Shown: positions 5,910 to 15,900, counted from the stretch's first letter. The stretch: DNA of 36,765 bases from an uncultured Clostridia bacterium (GCA_944387535.1 CALXFI010000007.1:1-36765); one strand, 5' to 3'. Numbers and translations: made by a program. The notes: generated from the letters alone by a model not told the origin.

Positions 5910-8900
5910 CTGCTAATTTCATTGATAATAATTTTGATATTCCTTTTTCTTCCATTGTTACACCATATACTGTATCTGCTGCTTCCATTGTTCCTTTTCT
6001 ATGTGTAATTACTAAGAATTGTGTATTTTCTGAAAATTTCTTTAAATAATCTGCAAATCTATATACATTTACATCATCTAAAGCCGCTTCAATTTCATCT
6101 AACACGCAGAATGGTGCTGGATTTATTTTAAGTATTGCAAATAATAATGCTATCGCTGTAAACGCCTTCTCTCCTCCTGATAATAACATCATATTTTGTA
6201 ATTTCTTTCCTGGTGGTTGAACATTAATTTCAATACCACACTCTAAAATATTATCTTCATCTTCTAATTTAAGTGAAGCATTTCCTCCACCAAATAATTC
6301 TTTAAATACTTCTTGGAAATTCTTATTAATTAAGTCAAATTGTGCTTTAAATTGTTCCTTCATAGTTTGCGTCATATCTGCGATAATTTTTCTTAATTTT
6401 GCCATTGTGTCTTCTAAGTCTACCCTTTGTTCACACATAAAGTCATATCTTTCTTTCATATTCTTATACTCTTCTATTGCATCTATGTTAACGCTTCCAA
6501 GTTCTTTTAGTTCTTTTCTCAGACTATTTACTTTCTTTTGTGTCTCTGCTACATTTTCAGGTTTTCTACAGTCTTTTACGTTATTTGGTGTTAGTTCATA
6601 TTCTTCCCACATTTTATTAATAATACCATTCATATCATCTTCTATTTTTGATTTTCTAACATCTATTTTAACTACTTGTGCTTTTAAGTCTTCTATAACT
6701 TTAAATTTATCATTAATTTCATCTTCTCTTTGTTTTAACTTTTCATTTTTGTCTATTCTATCTTGTTTTAATTCTTCTATTTTACTTCCACTTGTTTTTA
6801 CTTCTTCTTTTATTTTTTCTATTTTTTCTTCTGTATCTTTTATTGACTCATTTAAAGTTATATTATCTTGTTTTATTTCTTCTATTTGTCTTGTTTTATT
6901 TTCTATACTTTGTTTTGTATTTTCTACTTCTGAATTTATTCTTTCTTGTAATTCTTCAATTGAGCTTTCGCTTTCATCAAATGATGATACTGATATTTTT
7001 AAGTTTGTTATATCAAAATTTAAATCATCTACATATTTTTGGTTATCTTTATTTAAATTTGCATATTCTTGAATAACGCTGGTTAACTTTTCTGTTTCTT
7101 CTGTTAATTTGTCAATTTCTTCTTGAATTGTTTCTTTATTTTTTATTGCTTTTTCTTTTTCTTCTTTTAAGTGTTCTTTTTCTTCTTTTAGTTTATTTAC
7201 TCTTTGTTCTATTTTACTGATATTTTCTTCAATTGAAACTAGCTTTTGCTTTTCTGTTGCATAAGTTATATCTATTTCTTGTAACTCCTTTTCCCAGCTA
7301 CTTGCTTCTTCAAAAATATCTTCGATTGAATCTTCATATTCTTTCTTTTCTTGTTCTTGTTTCTTTATTTTTTCTTCTAAGGCTTTTATTTCTTTTTGAA
7401 GTTTTTCTATTTCTCTTCCTCTACCTAGTATATTTACAGTTTTTTTAGTAACTGAACCACCTGTAATTGCTCCTGATGGATTTATTACATCACCTTCTAC
7501 AGTAATTATTCTAAATGAATATCCATTTTGTTTTGCAAGCTTTATTGCTGTATCCATATTATCTACTATTACTGTTCTTCCAAGTAAATTAGTTATTATT
7601 TGCTCATATTTTTTATCATATTTTATTAAATCTGATGCAATTCCAATTACGCCTGGTTCTTTTCCTCTTATTCTATCTAGCTTTTTTCCTCTTACTGATG
7701 ATATAGGTAAAAATGATGCTCTTCCTAAGTTATTTTTTCTTAAATGCTCAACTAGCTTTTTAGCATCTTCTTCTGTATCTGTTACTATATTTTGCAAACT
7801 TGCTCCTAAGCACATTTCTATTGCTGTTTGATATTCTTCTGGCACTTCAATTATATTTGCTAATACTCCATGCATACCTTTTCCTAATTCTTTAATATTT
7901 TCACAGTCTTTTAGAAGTGATTTTACACTTTTTATATATCCTTCTTTTTCTCTTTCTGTTTCATCTAAGAATTTTAATCTTGATTCCTTTATTCTCTTTT
8001 CACTTTGATATGCATTTATATTACTTTCATACAATTTGATTTTTTTATCAGCATCTTCTTTCTTAGCATTTACTTCTTCTAAGCTTTTTACTATTTTATT
8101 ACGCTTACTTTCAATTTCATAAAATTCCTTTGATATATCTTCTTTTTGCATTCTTGTGCCATCTAACTCAGATATATTTGAAGCAATTTCTCCACCAATT
8201 TGTCTTTCTCTTTTTTCAAAATTCTCAAAGTTGATTTCTTCTGTATGTACTTCTCCTTGTAGTTCATATTTCTTATCAGTATTTTCAGATACTTTTGTTT
8301 TATATCCTTCTATTTCTAATTCTTTACTAGATAACTTCTCTGTTATTTTTCTTAGTTCTTCTTGCTTTTCATTTAATTCTTTTTGGAATTTTTCTTTGTT
8401 TTCCTTTAAGCTATCCTTCTTTTGTTTCTTTTGTTCTAATTCTTCATTTAGGTCATTTAACTTTTCTTTTGCTTCTTCTATTTCTTTTTCATACCTTTTA
8501 GTATTTTCATTATTATTTTCTATTCTAGTTTTTGCAACACTAATATCAGAATTAAGCATCTCTATTTCTTTTTGGCTTTCAAACCCCAATTTAGACATTT
8601 CTTCTATTCTTGTAGTTATTTCGTCTATTTGAGATTTTAATTCTTCTTTAAGAGCTTTTACTCTTTCCATTTTTGTTTCTTCTTCATCGCATTGTGCTTT
8701 ATAAATCTCTTCATCTTTTACAATTTCTTCTAAATCTTTTTTATATTTTTCTATATTATATATAAATAAACCAATTTCTATATTTTTTAATTCTTCTCTT
8801 AAGTTCAAATATTTTTTAGCTTTTTCAGCACTTATTTTTAATGGCTCAATATTACTTTCTATTTCTGATAAAATATCATTTATCCTAAGTAAATTAAGCT

Positions 8901-9453
8901 TAGTACGTTCTAATTTCTTTTCAGATTCTTGTTTTCTTGTTCTATATTTTACAATTCCTGCTGCCTCTTCAAAAATATTTCTTCTATCTTCTGATTTATT
9001 ACTTAAAATCTCATCTATTTTACCTTGTCCAATTATAGAATAACCATCTTTTCCAATACCTGTATCCATAAATAATTCTAATACATCTTTTAGTCTACAT
9101 GGTACTTTATTTATATAATATCCAGTTTCACCGCTTCTATATAATTTTCTTGTAATAGTAACTTCTGTATATTCAATAGGCAAAGTTCCATCACTATTGT
9201 CAAATACTAATGAACCTTCAGCAAAACCTAAAGATTTTCTATTTTGTGTTCCAGAAAAAATAATATCTAAAGATTTGCTTCCTCTTAATGATTTCATACT
9301 TTGCTCACCTAAAATCCAACGAATTGCGTCTGATATATTACTTTTTCCAGAACCATTTGGCCCTATTACTGCTGTTATTCCTGGCATGAATTCTAATACT
9401 GTTTTATCTGCAAAAGATTTGAACCCTTGTAATTCTAGTCTTTTTAAATACAT
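5896..9453 (-). CDS. smc: chromosome segregation ATPase SMC
   Basis: Condensin ATPase that organises and segregates the chromosome. 1185 residues, the normal length. The N-terminal head has Walker A GPNGSGKSNISDAIRWILG (about 32-50). Two long Glu/Lys-rich coiled coils (about 170-500 and 680-1010) flank a hinge (about 515-670, with GRASFLPI and GAITGGS). The C-terminal head has the signature LLSGGEKAFTAIALLFAIL and Walker B FCVLDEIEAALDDVN. The start is fixed by an AGGTGAT Shine-Dalgarno. The usual neighbours rnc and ftsY are absent; instead an XRE regulator lies 50 bases upstream on the same strand. A weak promoter (TTTACA, 17 bases, TAAACT) may lie in that gap. The stop codon falls inside a palindrome. 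Confidence 0.97.
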   Translation of the reverse strand: MYLKRLELQGFKSFADKTVLEFMPGITAVIGPNGSGKSNISDAIRWILGEQSMKSLRGSKSLDIIFSGTQNRKSLGFAEGSLVFDNSDGTLPIEYTEVTITRKLYRSGETGYYINKVPCRLKDVLELFMDTGIGKDGYSIIGQGKIDEILSNKSEDRRNIFEEAAGIVKYRTRKQESEKKLERTKLNLLRINDILSEIESNIEPLKISAEKAKKYLNLREELKNIEIGLFIYNIEKYKKDLEEIVKDEEIYKAQCDEEETKMERVKALKEELKSQIDEITTRIEEMSKLGFESQKEIEMLNSDISVAKTRIENNNENTKRYEKEIEEAKEKLNDLNEELEQKKQKKDSLKENKEKFQKELNEKQEELRKITEKLSSKELEIEGYKTKVSENTDKKYELQGEVHTEEINFENFEKRERQIGGEIASNISELDGTRMQKEDISKEFYEIESKRNKIVKSLEEVNAKKEDADKKIKLYESNINAYQSEKRIKESRLKFLDETEREKEGYIKSVKSLLKDCENIKELGKGMHGVLANIIEVPEEYQTAIEMCLGASLQNIVTDTEEDAKKLVEHLRKNNLGRASFLPISSVRGKKLDRIRGKEPGVIGIASDLIKYDKKYEQIITNLLGRTVIVDNMDTAIKLAKQNGYSFRIITVEGDVINPSGAITGGSVTKKTVNILGRGREIEKLQKEIKALEEKIKKQEQEKKEYEDSIEDIFEEASSWEKELQEIDITYATEKQKLVSIEENISKIEQRVNKLKEEKEHLKEEKEKAIKNKETIQEEIDKLTEETEKLTSVIQEYANLNKDNQKYVDDLNFDITNLKISVSSFDESESSIEELQERINSEVENTKQSIENKTRQIEEIKQDNITLNESIKDTEEKIEKIKEEVKTSGSKIEELKQDRIDKNEKLKQREDEINDKFKVIEDLKAQVVKIDVRKSKIEDDMNGIINKMWEEYELTPNNVKDCRKPENVAETQKKVNSLRKELKELGSVNIDAIEEYKNMKERYDFMCEQRVDLEDTMAKLRKIIADMTQTMKEQFKAQFDLINKNFQEVFKELFGGGNASLKLEDEDNILECGIEINVQPPGKKLQNMMLLSGGEKAFTAIALLFAILKINPAPFCVLDEIEAALDDVNVYRFADYLKKFSENTQFLVITHRKGTMEAADTVYGVTMEEKGISKLLSMKLAEVRQ

Positions 9454-9504
9454 TTCTTATCACCTAAAAGTAGTTTATACTATTTTTCATGTTTTGTAAA
9501 GCAA

Positions 9505-9855
9505 TTAAGGGACAAAATTTACACCTGCAACTATTTTAGCTATATTATAAATTAATTTTTGTTTATCTTTTGAACATTGTTTTAATAAATCTGAAAATTC
9601 TTTATCTAAATACCTATTATCTTCTTTAACAACACCTGTAATTAATTCCTCTATTGGCACATCTAATACTTCTGATATTTGTGCTAATCTATTTAAATTT
9701 ATTGACGTTCCACCTCTTTCTACCCTACTTAGGAATGCAGTTGCTACTTTAATAGTTTCAGCCAACTTTTCTTGTGACCATCCTTTTTTTATCCTTGCAT
9801 CCTTTATCCTTTGTCCTATTAACTTAAAATCTACATTCGCATCTATCTTTTCCAT
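9505..9855 (-). CDS. XRE-family transcriptional regulator
   Basis: DNA-binding protein of about 116 residues. The Cro/C1 helix-turn-helix spans about residues 10-70 (IGQRIKDARIKKGWSQEKLA, then TAFLSRVERGGTSINLNRL), followed by VLDVPIEELITG and a C-terminal helical tail (about 75-116) that could dimerise. Two in-frame ATGs stand 6 bases apart. The downstream one (9853-9855, MEKIDANVDF) is seven bases from GGAGG and is preferred; the upstream one touches the Shine-Dalgarno. A TTAGTAAA element overlaps the proposed -10 box and two GTTTACTAA copies lie about 130 bases upstream, so autoregulation is likely. It may be co-transcribed with smc, but there is no sequence proof of a functional link. Confidence 0.88.
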   Translation of the reverse strand: MEKIDANVDFKLIGQRIKDARIKKGWSQEKLAETIKVATAFLSRVERGGTSINLNRLAQISEVLDVPIEELITGVVKEDNRYLDKEFSDLLKQCSKDKQKLIYNIAKIVAGVNFVP

Positions 9856-9870
9856 AATCATTCCTCCTCG

Positions 9871-9906
9871 TTAGTAAATTTAACATGATGGGTTCCACCT
9901 CGTCAA
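9871..9906 (-). promoter_or_regulatory. promoter of XRE gene with overlapping TTAGTAAA site
   Basis: On the minus strand TTGACG (9901-9906), 17 bases, TTAAAT (9878-9883). The sequence TTAGTAAA (9871-9878, TTTACTAA on the minus strand) overlaps the end of the -10 box. The same octamer recurs twice at 10006-10026, which suggests a binding site for the XRE protein. Confidence 0.5.
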
Positions 9907-10005
9907 ATCTCCATTTGTCTTTATTTGTAAAGTTTTATTTATAAATTCTCTCGTTTTCTCACTTTTTTGTCATTTTTCTTAGCTTTCTAAATTGTCTAAT
10001 ATAAT

Positions 10006-10026
10006 GTTTACTAATTAGTTTACTAA
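10006..10026. promoter_or_regulatory. tandem GTTTACTAA operator-like sites
   Basis: GTTTACTAA at 10006-10014 and again at 10018-10026, 12 bases apart centre to centre. Together with TTAGTAAA at 9871-9878 they make three related sites around the XRE gene's upstream region. The rest of 9907-10061 is AT-rich with nothing else recognised. Confidence 0.4.
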
Positions 10027-10061
10027 AAAATCCTCATATTATGTTATACAGCTTCTGTTTT

Positions 10062-11039
10062 CTAGTGTTGTGCGTTTATTTGCAATTCTTCTTTATATTC
10101 GTCTAGTTCACTTTTTGTTATATTTACAATTCTTAATATCTCTTCTTCAGAACTATCATCGCTAGTTAAAATCTTTACTAATTCTTTTTTTATGTTTTTT
10201 ACTATCTTCTCTCTATCTTCATCTTTTGTTATATTTTCTTTTTCTCCTTTATTCTTTTCTAAAAATTCTGGTTTAGAAGTTTCTTTATTGGTATTTTTTA
10301 ATACCTTTAATAAATTACTTAACAGTCTTCTTTGTAATGCCTTATTTTTTTCACTTGAAATTAATATTTGATTTAAAATATTTTTAAATTGTTCATGATT
10401 TCTAGCTTTTCCTAAAGCCATCGCATAAGAAAATAAAGTATTTTTTTGAATAAAAGTTTCAACAGATATTTTATTTATATCAATTAAATTATACCTAAAA
10501 TCTATTGTGCACCCTTTAAATCTATAATCATTAACCTGCATAGCACTAAAATCACAAGTTATATTCCACATTTTCGTTCCTGTATAAATAATTATTGGAA
10601 CTACAATTGGATATTTTATTTCATTTTTAATTTTTAGGGAAATATTCCAATTATAAATAATCTCAACACAGAAATTTAACATTTTATATAATATTTTATC
10701 ATCTAATTCTTTTTGATATCTAATTAAGAAAAATATATCTTTATCTTTTAGTCTGTACACTACATTTCCATCTAAATTATATTTTTTATTAGTACATTTT
10801 TCTAAATATTTTCCTTTTATCTTTTTACTAGTGTCTATGAAATCATTTACTATTCCTGCAATTTCATTTTTGTTTTTTAGAATTTCTTTTATCATTTCTT
10901 TGTATATATCATTTAAATTCTTCTTTTGATTGTCTATTTCAAGATTATATTTTTCGCTTTCTTCAGCAAGCTTTGAAACAGAATTAAGACGTAACGTGTG
11001 TATGCACGTAATATAATCATTGTAAGTAAAAACTTCCAA
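10062..11039 (-). CDS. Rpn-family PD-(D/E)XK protein, active site probably lost
   Basis: Relative of the recombination-promoting nuclease/putative transposase family (Rpn, YhgA-like). The family fold is visible as VVYRLKDKDIFFLIRYQKEL (about residues 95-115), the helix ILYKMLNFCVEIIYNW, and YPIVVPIIIYTG (about 145-157). In active members the first part reads D-x-x-Y and the second IExQ; here the Asp is Asn (GNVVYR) and the Glu is Arg (LIRYQ), so catalysis is doubtful. The C-terminal third is a Lys/Glu-rich helical region. Start: a GTG at 11061-11063 opens the frame, but GGAGG lies six bases before a TTG at 11037-11039 (MEVFTYNDY), giving about 325 residues. No neighbour suggests a partner. 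Possibly a decaying mobile gene. Confidence 0.72.
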   Translation of the reverse strand: MEVFTYNDYITCIHTLRLNSVSKLAEESEKYNLEIDNQKKNLNDIYKEMIKEILKNKNEIAGIVNDFIDTSKKIKGKYLEKCTNKKYNLDGNVVYRLKDKDIFFLIRYQKELDDKILYKMLNFCVEIIYNWNISLKIKNEIKYPIVVPIIIYTGTKMWNITCDFSAMQVNDYRFKGCTIDFRYNLIDINKISVETFIQKNTLFSYAMALGKARNHEQFKNILNQILISSEKNKALQRRLLSNLLKVLKNTNKETSKPEFLEKNKGEKENITKDEDREKIVKNIKKELVKILTSDDSSEEEILRIVNITKSELDEYKEELQINAQH

Positions 11040-11159
11040 TTCCTTCCTCCTTATTTTATTCACCTTTGTACTTTTGTTTTTGTTTGGATTTCATTTTTTA
11101 GAATAGTAAAATCTTGACCCAAAATTCTTTGAATAAATAATTCTTGTATATTATCTCAC

Positions 11160-11188
11160 AAAAAAAGAGAAAAGCCAAGCTTTTCTCT
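11160..11188 (-). terminator. terminator after trmL
   Basis: AGAGAAAAGC (11166-11175) and GCTTTTCTCT (11179-11188) form a perfect 10-bp stem followed on the minus strand by TTTTTTT. It lies 60 bases after the trmL stop and separates it from the Rpn gene. Confidence 0.9.
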
Positions 11189-11245
11189 AAATTTTATTTA
11201 ACTTTTCATCGCAAAATTCGACATTATTCTACAAAGTTCTAAATT

Positions 11246-11743
11246 TTAATCAAAATAACTACTGATTTCCTCTAAATTTTCAAAGTTTTTCTGTCTTAAT
11301 ACTTCATATACAACTATTGAAACAGAATTTGATAAATTTAAAGATCTTAGTGTTTTTCTCATAGGTATTCTTATTGTCTTATCAATATATTTTTGTAAAA
11401 TATCTTCAGGAAGCCCTTTAGTTTCTTTTCCAAATAATAAAAATACTTCATCCATTTTACTATAATCAGGCTCTGAATATACATGTTTTCCTTTTGTAGT
11501 TGCAAAAAACATATTATTTTCTTCTGGATTATATTTTTCTAAAAATGCATTAAAAGAAATATGTTCTTCTATTTCTAATTTATCCCAATAATCTAGCCCT
11601 GCTCTTTTTACCGCCTTTTCTGATATGCTAAATCCTAATGGATGCACTAGATGCAACTTAGCACCTATTGCCGCACATGTTCTTGCAATGTTTCCTGTAT
11701 TTTGTGGAATTTCTGGTTCTACCATTACTACATTTATTTTCAC
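11246..11743 (-). CDS. trmL: tRNA (cytidine/uridine-34 2'-O)-methyltransferase
   Basis: SPOUT-class methyltransferase that methylates the wobble ribose in tRNA-Leu. The 165-residue protein has the usual minimal length. It starts MKINVVMVEPEIPQNTGNIA, the family's N-terminal motif 1, followed by HLVHPLGFSI, LLFGKETKGLP (motif 2, SAM pocket) and IPMRKTLRSLNLSNSVSIVV (motif 3 knot region). The start codon is GTG with GAGG about nine bases upstream. It follows the larger SPOUT gene at 11781 by 37 bases and is probably in the same transcript; a strong terminator ends it. Confidence 0.93.
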   Translation of the reverse strand: MKINVVMVEPEIPQNTGNIARTCAAIGAKLHLVHPLGFSISEKAVKRAGLDYWDKLEIEEHISFNAFLEKYNPEENNMFFATTKGKHVYSEPDYSKMDEVFLLFGKETKGLPEDILQKYIDKTIRIPMRKTLRSLNLSNSVSIVVYEVLRQKNFENLEEISSYFD

Positions 11744-11780
11744 TTTCTTTTCCTCTTTTCTAAAATTCTAATTATTTAAA

Positions 11781-12587
11781 TTATTTTTCTAACTTTTGTC
11801 TTACATATTCATATAAAACTATTCCAGTTGCCACTGCTGCATTTAAGCTCTCTGTTCTTCCAAGCATTGGTATCTTTATTTTTTCATCTGCTAACTTCAT
11901 TATTCTTTCTTCTACACCATTTGCTTCATTTCCTATTACTAGCACTTTTTTATTATATTTCATATCATAAATATTCTTACTATTATCCCCTAAAGAAGTT
12001 ACTAGTATTTTAAATTTATTTCTTTTAACTTCTTTTAATGTTTCTAATAAATCTTCACATTCTAGAACTTTTACTCTATAAATTGCTCCCATACTAGAAC
12101 GTACTACTTTAGGATTATAACAATCTGCTGTTCCTTTTGATACTAATATTTGTGTTAAACCTACACTATCTATAGTTCTAAGTATAGTTCCTAAATTTCC
12201 TGGGTCTTGTATATCATCTAATGCAACAATTATATCTTCATTATAATTAATATCTGTTTCACTATTATTCACATTACTATTTTTTTCAATTACAGCTAAG
12301 ACTCCTTGAGGTGTTTGTACTTCTGATATATATTTAAATATTTTACTTGTAACATATGTGCAATCATATTTTGCAATCTCATACATTAATTCCTTTGGTA
12401 TACTATCAGACTTTTCACAATCATCACATATGATTATTTGCCTAATTGAAGCTTTTTCTAAAATAGCTTCTCTTACCATTTTTATACCTTCTACTATGTA
12501 GGCATTTTCTAAATCTCTATATTTCTTTTCTTTTAACTTTTTAACATTTTTTACTATTTCATTATCTTTACTTGAAATTATGTTCAT
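11781..12587 (-). CDS. TrmH/SpoU-family RNA 2'-O-ribose methyltransferase
   Basis: SAM-dependent RNA methyltransferase of the SPOUT fold, 268 residues. An N-terminal substrate-binding domain (about 1-100, with NAYIVEGIKMVREA and TPQGVLAVI) precedes the catalytic domain with IVALDDIQDPGNLGTILRT, VVRSSMGAIYRV, VLVIGNEANGVEE and the knot motif IPMLGRTESLNAAVATGIVLYE. This is the RlmB/YsgA-type 23S rRNA class; the exact target nucleotide cannot be read from sequence. AAGGAG stands eight bases before the ATG. The upstream gap 12588-12984 carries three repeats. Confidence 0.92.
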   Translation of the reverse strand: MNIISSKDNEIVKNVKKLKEKKYRDLENAYIVEGIKMVREAILEKASIRQIIICDDCEKSDSIPKELMYEIAKYDCTYVTSKIFKYISEVQTPQGVLAVIEKNSNVNNSETDINYNEDIIVALDDIQDPGNLGTILRTIDSVGLTQILVSKGTADCYNPKVVRSSMGAIYRVKVLECEDLLETLKEVKRNKFKILVTSLGDNSKNIYDMKYNKKVLVIGNEANGVEERIMKLADEKIKIPMLGRTESLNAAVATGIVLYEYVRQKLEK

Positions 12588-12613
12588 ATAAAAATCTCCT
12601 TAAAAATATCCTC

Positions 12614-12648
12614 GTGCTGTTTTTTAGGACGGGGTCAAAAAACAGCAC
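12614..12648 (+). repeat. palindromic repeat family C, copy 2
   Basis: GTGCTGTTTTTTAGGACGGG followed by GTCAAAAAACAGCAC. The ends GTGCTGTTTTTT and AAAAAACAGCAC are perfectly complementary. Apart from one or two bases it is the same unit as 1901-1934, in the opposite orientation, lying 27 bases upstream of the SpoU-family gene. Confidence 0.85.
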
Positions 12649-12776
12649 TAAAAAACACAATGATACATTTATTATTTACTGTACTATTGTATTTTATAAC
12701 TTTTTTTAGGTTTTAGCAAGTTTTAATAATCATATTGAGCAAAATATTTTTTATATACTTTGTCAACAGTCTGATA

Positions 12777-12808
12777 AAATACCTTTTGTTAAAGGTATTT
12801 TTTATTTT
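12777..12808 (+). terminator. orphan terminator-like hairpin
   Basis: AAATACCTTT (12777-12786) and AAAGGTATTT (12791-12800) form a perfect 10-bp stem with a TGTT loop, followed on the plus strand by TTTATTTT. No plus-strand gene precedes it. On the minus strand it has only TTTTATC but could still end mfd transcription. 12649-12776 is AT-rich without other signals. Confidence 0.55.
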
Positions 12809-12822
12809 AAAAAAAAAGCATA

Positions 12823-12910
12823 AGTAAGTTTTTAAATTAGGCAATTTGCGTAGGGGATATTAAGGGTAGCAAATTGCCGCTTAAGCGAAGCTTAAATTTA
12901 AAAACTTACT
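12823..12910. repeat. nested inverted repeat, MITE-like or structured RNA
   Basis: Outer arms of 16 bp (12823-12838 with 12895-12910) are perfect. Inside, GGCAATTTGC (12840-12849) pairs with GCAAATTGCC (12869-12878), and GCTTAAGCGAAGCTTAA forms a further small hairpin. TAGGGGAT near 12851 also matches ATCCCCTA just outside at 12914-12921. It lies between the mfd 3' end and family A repeat copy 2. It could be a miniature transposon with long terminal repeats or an RNA element. Confidence 0.65.
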
Positions 12911-12930
12911 ACAATCCCCTATTTACTTAA

Positions 12931-12985
12931 GATGTGTCCCAAACGCGAATTTTTTTGCGCAAAGGAAACGTCCCCAACGCGAAAT
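12931..12985 (-). repeat. dispersed repeat family A, copy 2
   Basis: On the minus strand: ATTTCGCGTTGGGGACGTTT, CCTTTGCGCAAAAAAATTCG, CGTTTGGGACACATC. Nearly identical to 34289-34342 and longer than the copy at 4524. The mfd stop codon begins at its edge (12985-12987). Confidence 0.85.
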
Positions 12986-15900
12986 TAAATCTTTACTGTA
13001 TTCAAAAATTCTTTTATTTCTTTAACAAGTTGTTCTTCCGTTTGATTTTTAAGAAGTAAAGTAATATATGGCTCAATACCAGTTGAAAACTTAATCTTAG
13101 TTCCATATTTCTTTAATAGAACTGCTACAATTCCTGGGTCATATTTATCTTTATCAAAATAGAACACAACATTTTGAGAACCTGTAGTTTTGTTCTTCTT
13201 TTCTGTAATTTTTATAACCGCTGTATTTTTACATAATTGTTTTATTCTTGCAATTTCAAGTAAATTATTTAATTCATCTGGCATATTTCCAAATCTATCA
13301 ATAATTTCATCAATAACATTTCCAATATCTTCTTCTGTCCTACATAAAGCAATTTTTTGATAAATATCAATTTTCTCACTACTATCTTCTATATAGCTAT
13401 CTGGTATATAACTTGTAATATCTAAATCTATTTGAACATCTACTTCTGGTTTTACTTCAATTCCTTTAATTTCTTTTACAACTTGGTCTAATAAATCGCA
13501 GTAAGTATCATAACCAACTTGTTCTAAATGTCCTGATTGAATTTCTCCAAGTAAACTTCCTGCTCCTCTTATTTCTAAGTCTCTCATTGCAATCTTAAAT
13601 CCTGAGCCAAACTCTGTAAATTCTTTTATTGCTTTCAATCTCTTATCTGCAACTTCTGTAAGTAATTTATCTCTTTTATAAGTTATATATGCATATGCTT
13701 GTCTTTCTGACCTTCCAACTCTACCACGTATCTGATAAAGTTGTGCTAACCCCATTCTATCTGCATTTTCTACAATAATAGTATTGGCATTTGGAATATC
13801 AATTCCTGATTCCAAAATTGTAGTACATACCAAAACATTACTATTTCCGTCTACAAACTCTTCCATGATATCTTCTATTCTACTTCCTGTCATCTGTCCA
13901 TGTGCATATGCAACCTTTGCTTCTGGAACTAATTCTGATATTCTTTCTGCCTTTCTTACTATTCCTTCTACATTATTAAATATATAAAATACTTGACCAT
14001 TTCTCTCAAGTTCTTTTGTAATTGCCTCTCTTATAACTTCTTCGTCATATTCTAGCACATAAGTTTGAACTGGTTTTCTATTATATGGTGGCTCATATAT
14101 AACTGACATATCACGTATTCCTACAATAGACATATGCATTGTTCTTGGTATTGGAGTTGCTGTCATTGTTAGAACATCAATATTCATTTTCATTTGTTTT
14201 ATTTTTTCTTTAGCTTTTACACCAAATCTATGTTCTTCATCTATTATTAGTAGTCCTAAATCATGAAACCCAACATCTTTTCCTAAAATTCTATGTGTTC
14301 CAATTAAAATATCTACTTCGCCAAGTTTTAGTTTTTTAACAACTTCATTTTGATATTTCTTAGTCTTAAACCTATTTAATATTTCTATTCTTATAGGATA
14401 ATCTTTCATTCTTTCCTTAAACTCTTGATATTGTTGTTCTGCAAGAACTGTTGTAGGAGCTAAATATGCAACCTGTTTTCCATCCATTGCTGCTTTAAAT
14501 GCTGCTCTCATTGCAACTTCTGTTTTACCATAACCAACATCACCACAAAGTAATCTATCCATTGGTTTTGGTTTTTCCATATCTTTTTTGACTTCTTCGA
14601 TACACCTTAATTGATCATCTGTTTCTTGATACGGAAATTTATCTTCAAATTCTTTTTGCCAAGGAGTATCCTTACTAAAACTAAATCCTTGAGCCTTTTC
14701 TCTTTTAGCATAAAGTTCTATTAATTCTTTTGCAACTTCTCTTAAATTATTTTTAACTTTAGTTTTAGTTTTCTCCCATTCTTTACTTCCAAGCTTATTA
14801 ATTTTTGGCTTTATTTTATCACCGCCAACATATTTTCTTATGCTATCTAAATCACTTGTAGGAATATAAAGAATAGCATCATCTTTATATTTTATTTTTA
14901 TATAATCTTTAACAATTCCATCAGCTTTAATTGTATTTACTCCTATATAAATACCAATTCCATATCTTCTATGAACTACATAATCGCCTTGCTTTAAGTC
15001 TGCAAATACTACTTTTTCTCCTTCTTTAAAAGCTGTATTTGTAATTCTTCTTCTTTTCTTTTCTCCACTAATTAATTCATCTGCTTCTATTACTATTTGA
15101 TCTATATCGTAGTTTTCAAATCCACTAGATAATTTACCAACAGAAATTGTAACAATATTTTCTCTTGATTTTACTACTATTGTTTGATTCAATTTTTCTT
15201 CTATTTTGCAAGCAATTTCTTTTTTTTCTAATAATTCTTTTAATTTTTTGGCTTTCTCTTTTGACTCTATTAATATATAAATATTTTTATTTTTCTTTAG
15301 ATTCTCTTTTAAATCTATAAATAAATTCGTGGTTTCACTTTTATAATAATTTACATCTCTATAATTTAGTTTATATTTTTCACAATCTAATTTTAATATA
15401 CTATCTTGTTTTTCAATATACACTAATTGTTTCTTATTTAAAATATTTATAATATCATCAAAATCTAATTCATTTGTAATTGCTTCTGGTACTTCTTTTT
15501 CTTTTGATATTAAACTTTCTACTAAATTTTCTCTATCTTTTTTTATGTTCTGGCTTCTTTGTTCTATTTTCCTTATTTCATCAATAAATATTACATAATT
15601 AGAATTCAAATAATTTAAAATAGTTTCTTGTTCTTCATAAAAGCAATCAAAATACTTATCTATTTTACTTGTATAATTTCCTAGTTTTATTTGCTCAATG
15701 TCTTCTTCTACGATATCTTTATTACTAATATTTCCTTCACATTTTTCTCTTATTTTTTTGCAAACTTCATCTACATTTTGTTCTAATACATATTCATTTG
15801 CCGGATAAATTGTAGCTTCTTCTTTATTTCCTATTGATCTTTGGCTTTCTATACTAAATTCACGAATAGAGTCTACTTCATCTCCCCAGAACTCAATTCT

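Noticed and set aside
6407..7448. long plus-strand frames opposite smc
   Set aside because: They are antisense reflections of the Glu/Lys-rich coiled coils (strings of Phe, Ser and Leu) and have no ribosome sites.
9888..9915. possible tRNA T-arm (GGGTTCCACC...)
   Set aside because: It lacks the GTTCRA core and no acceptor, D or anticodon arms can be built around it.
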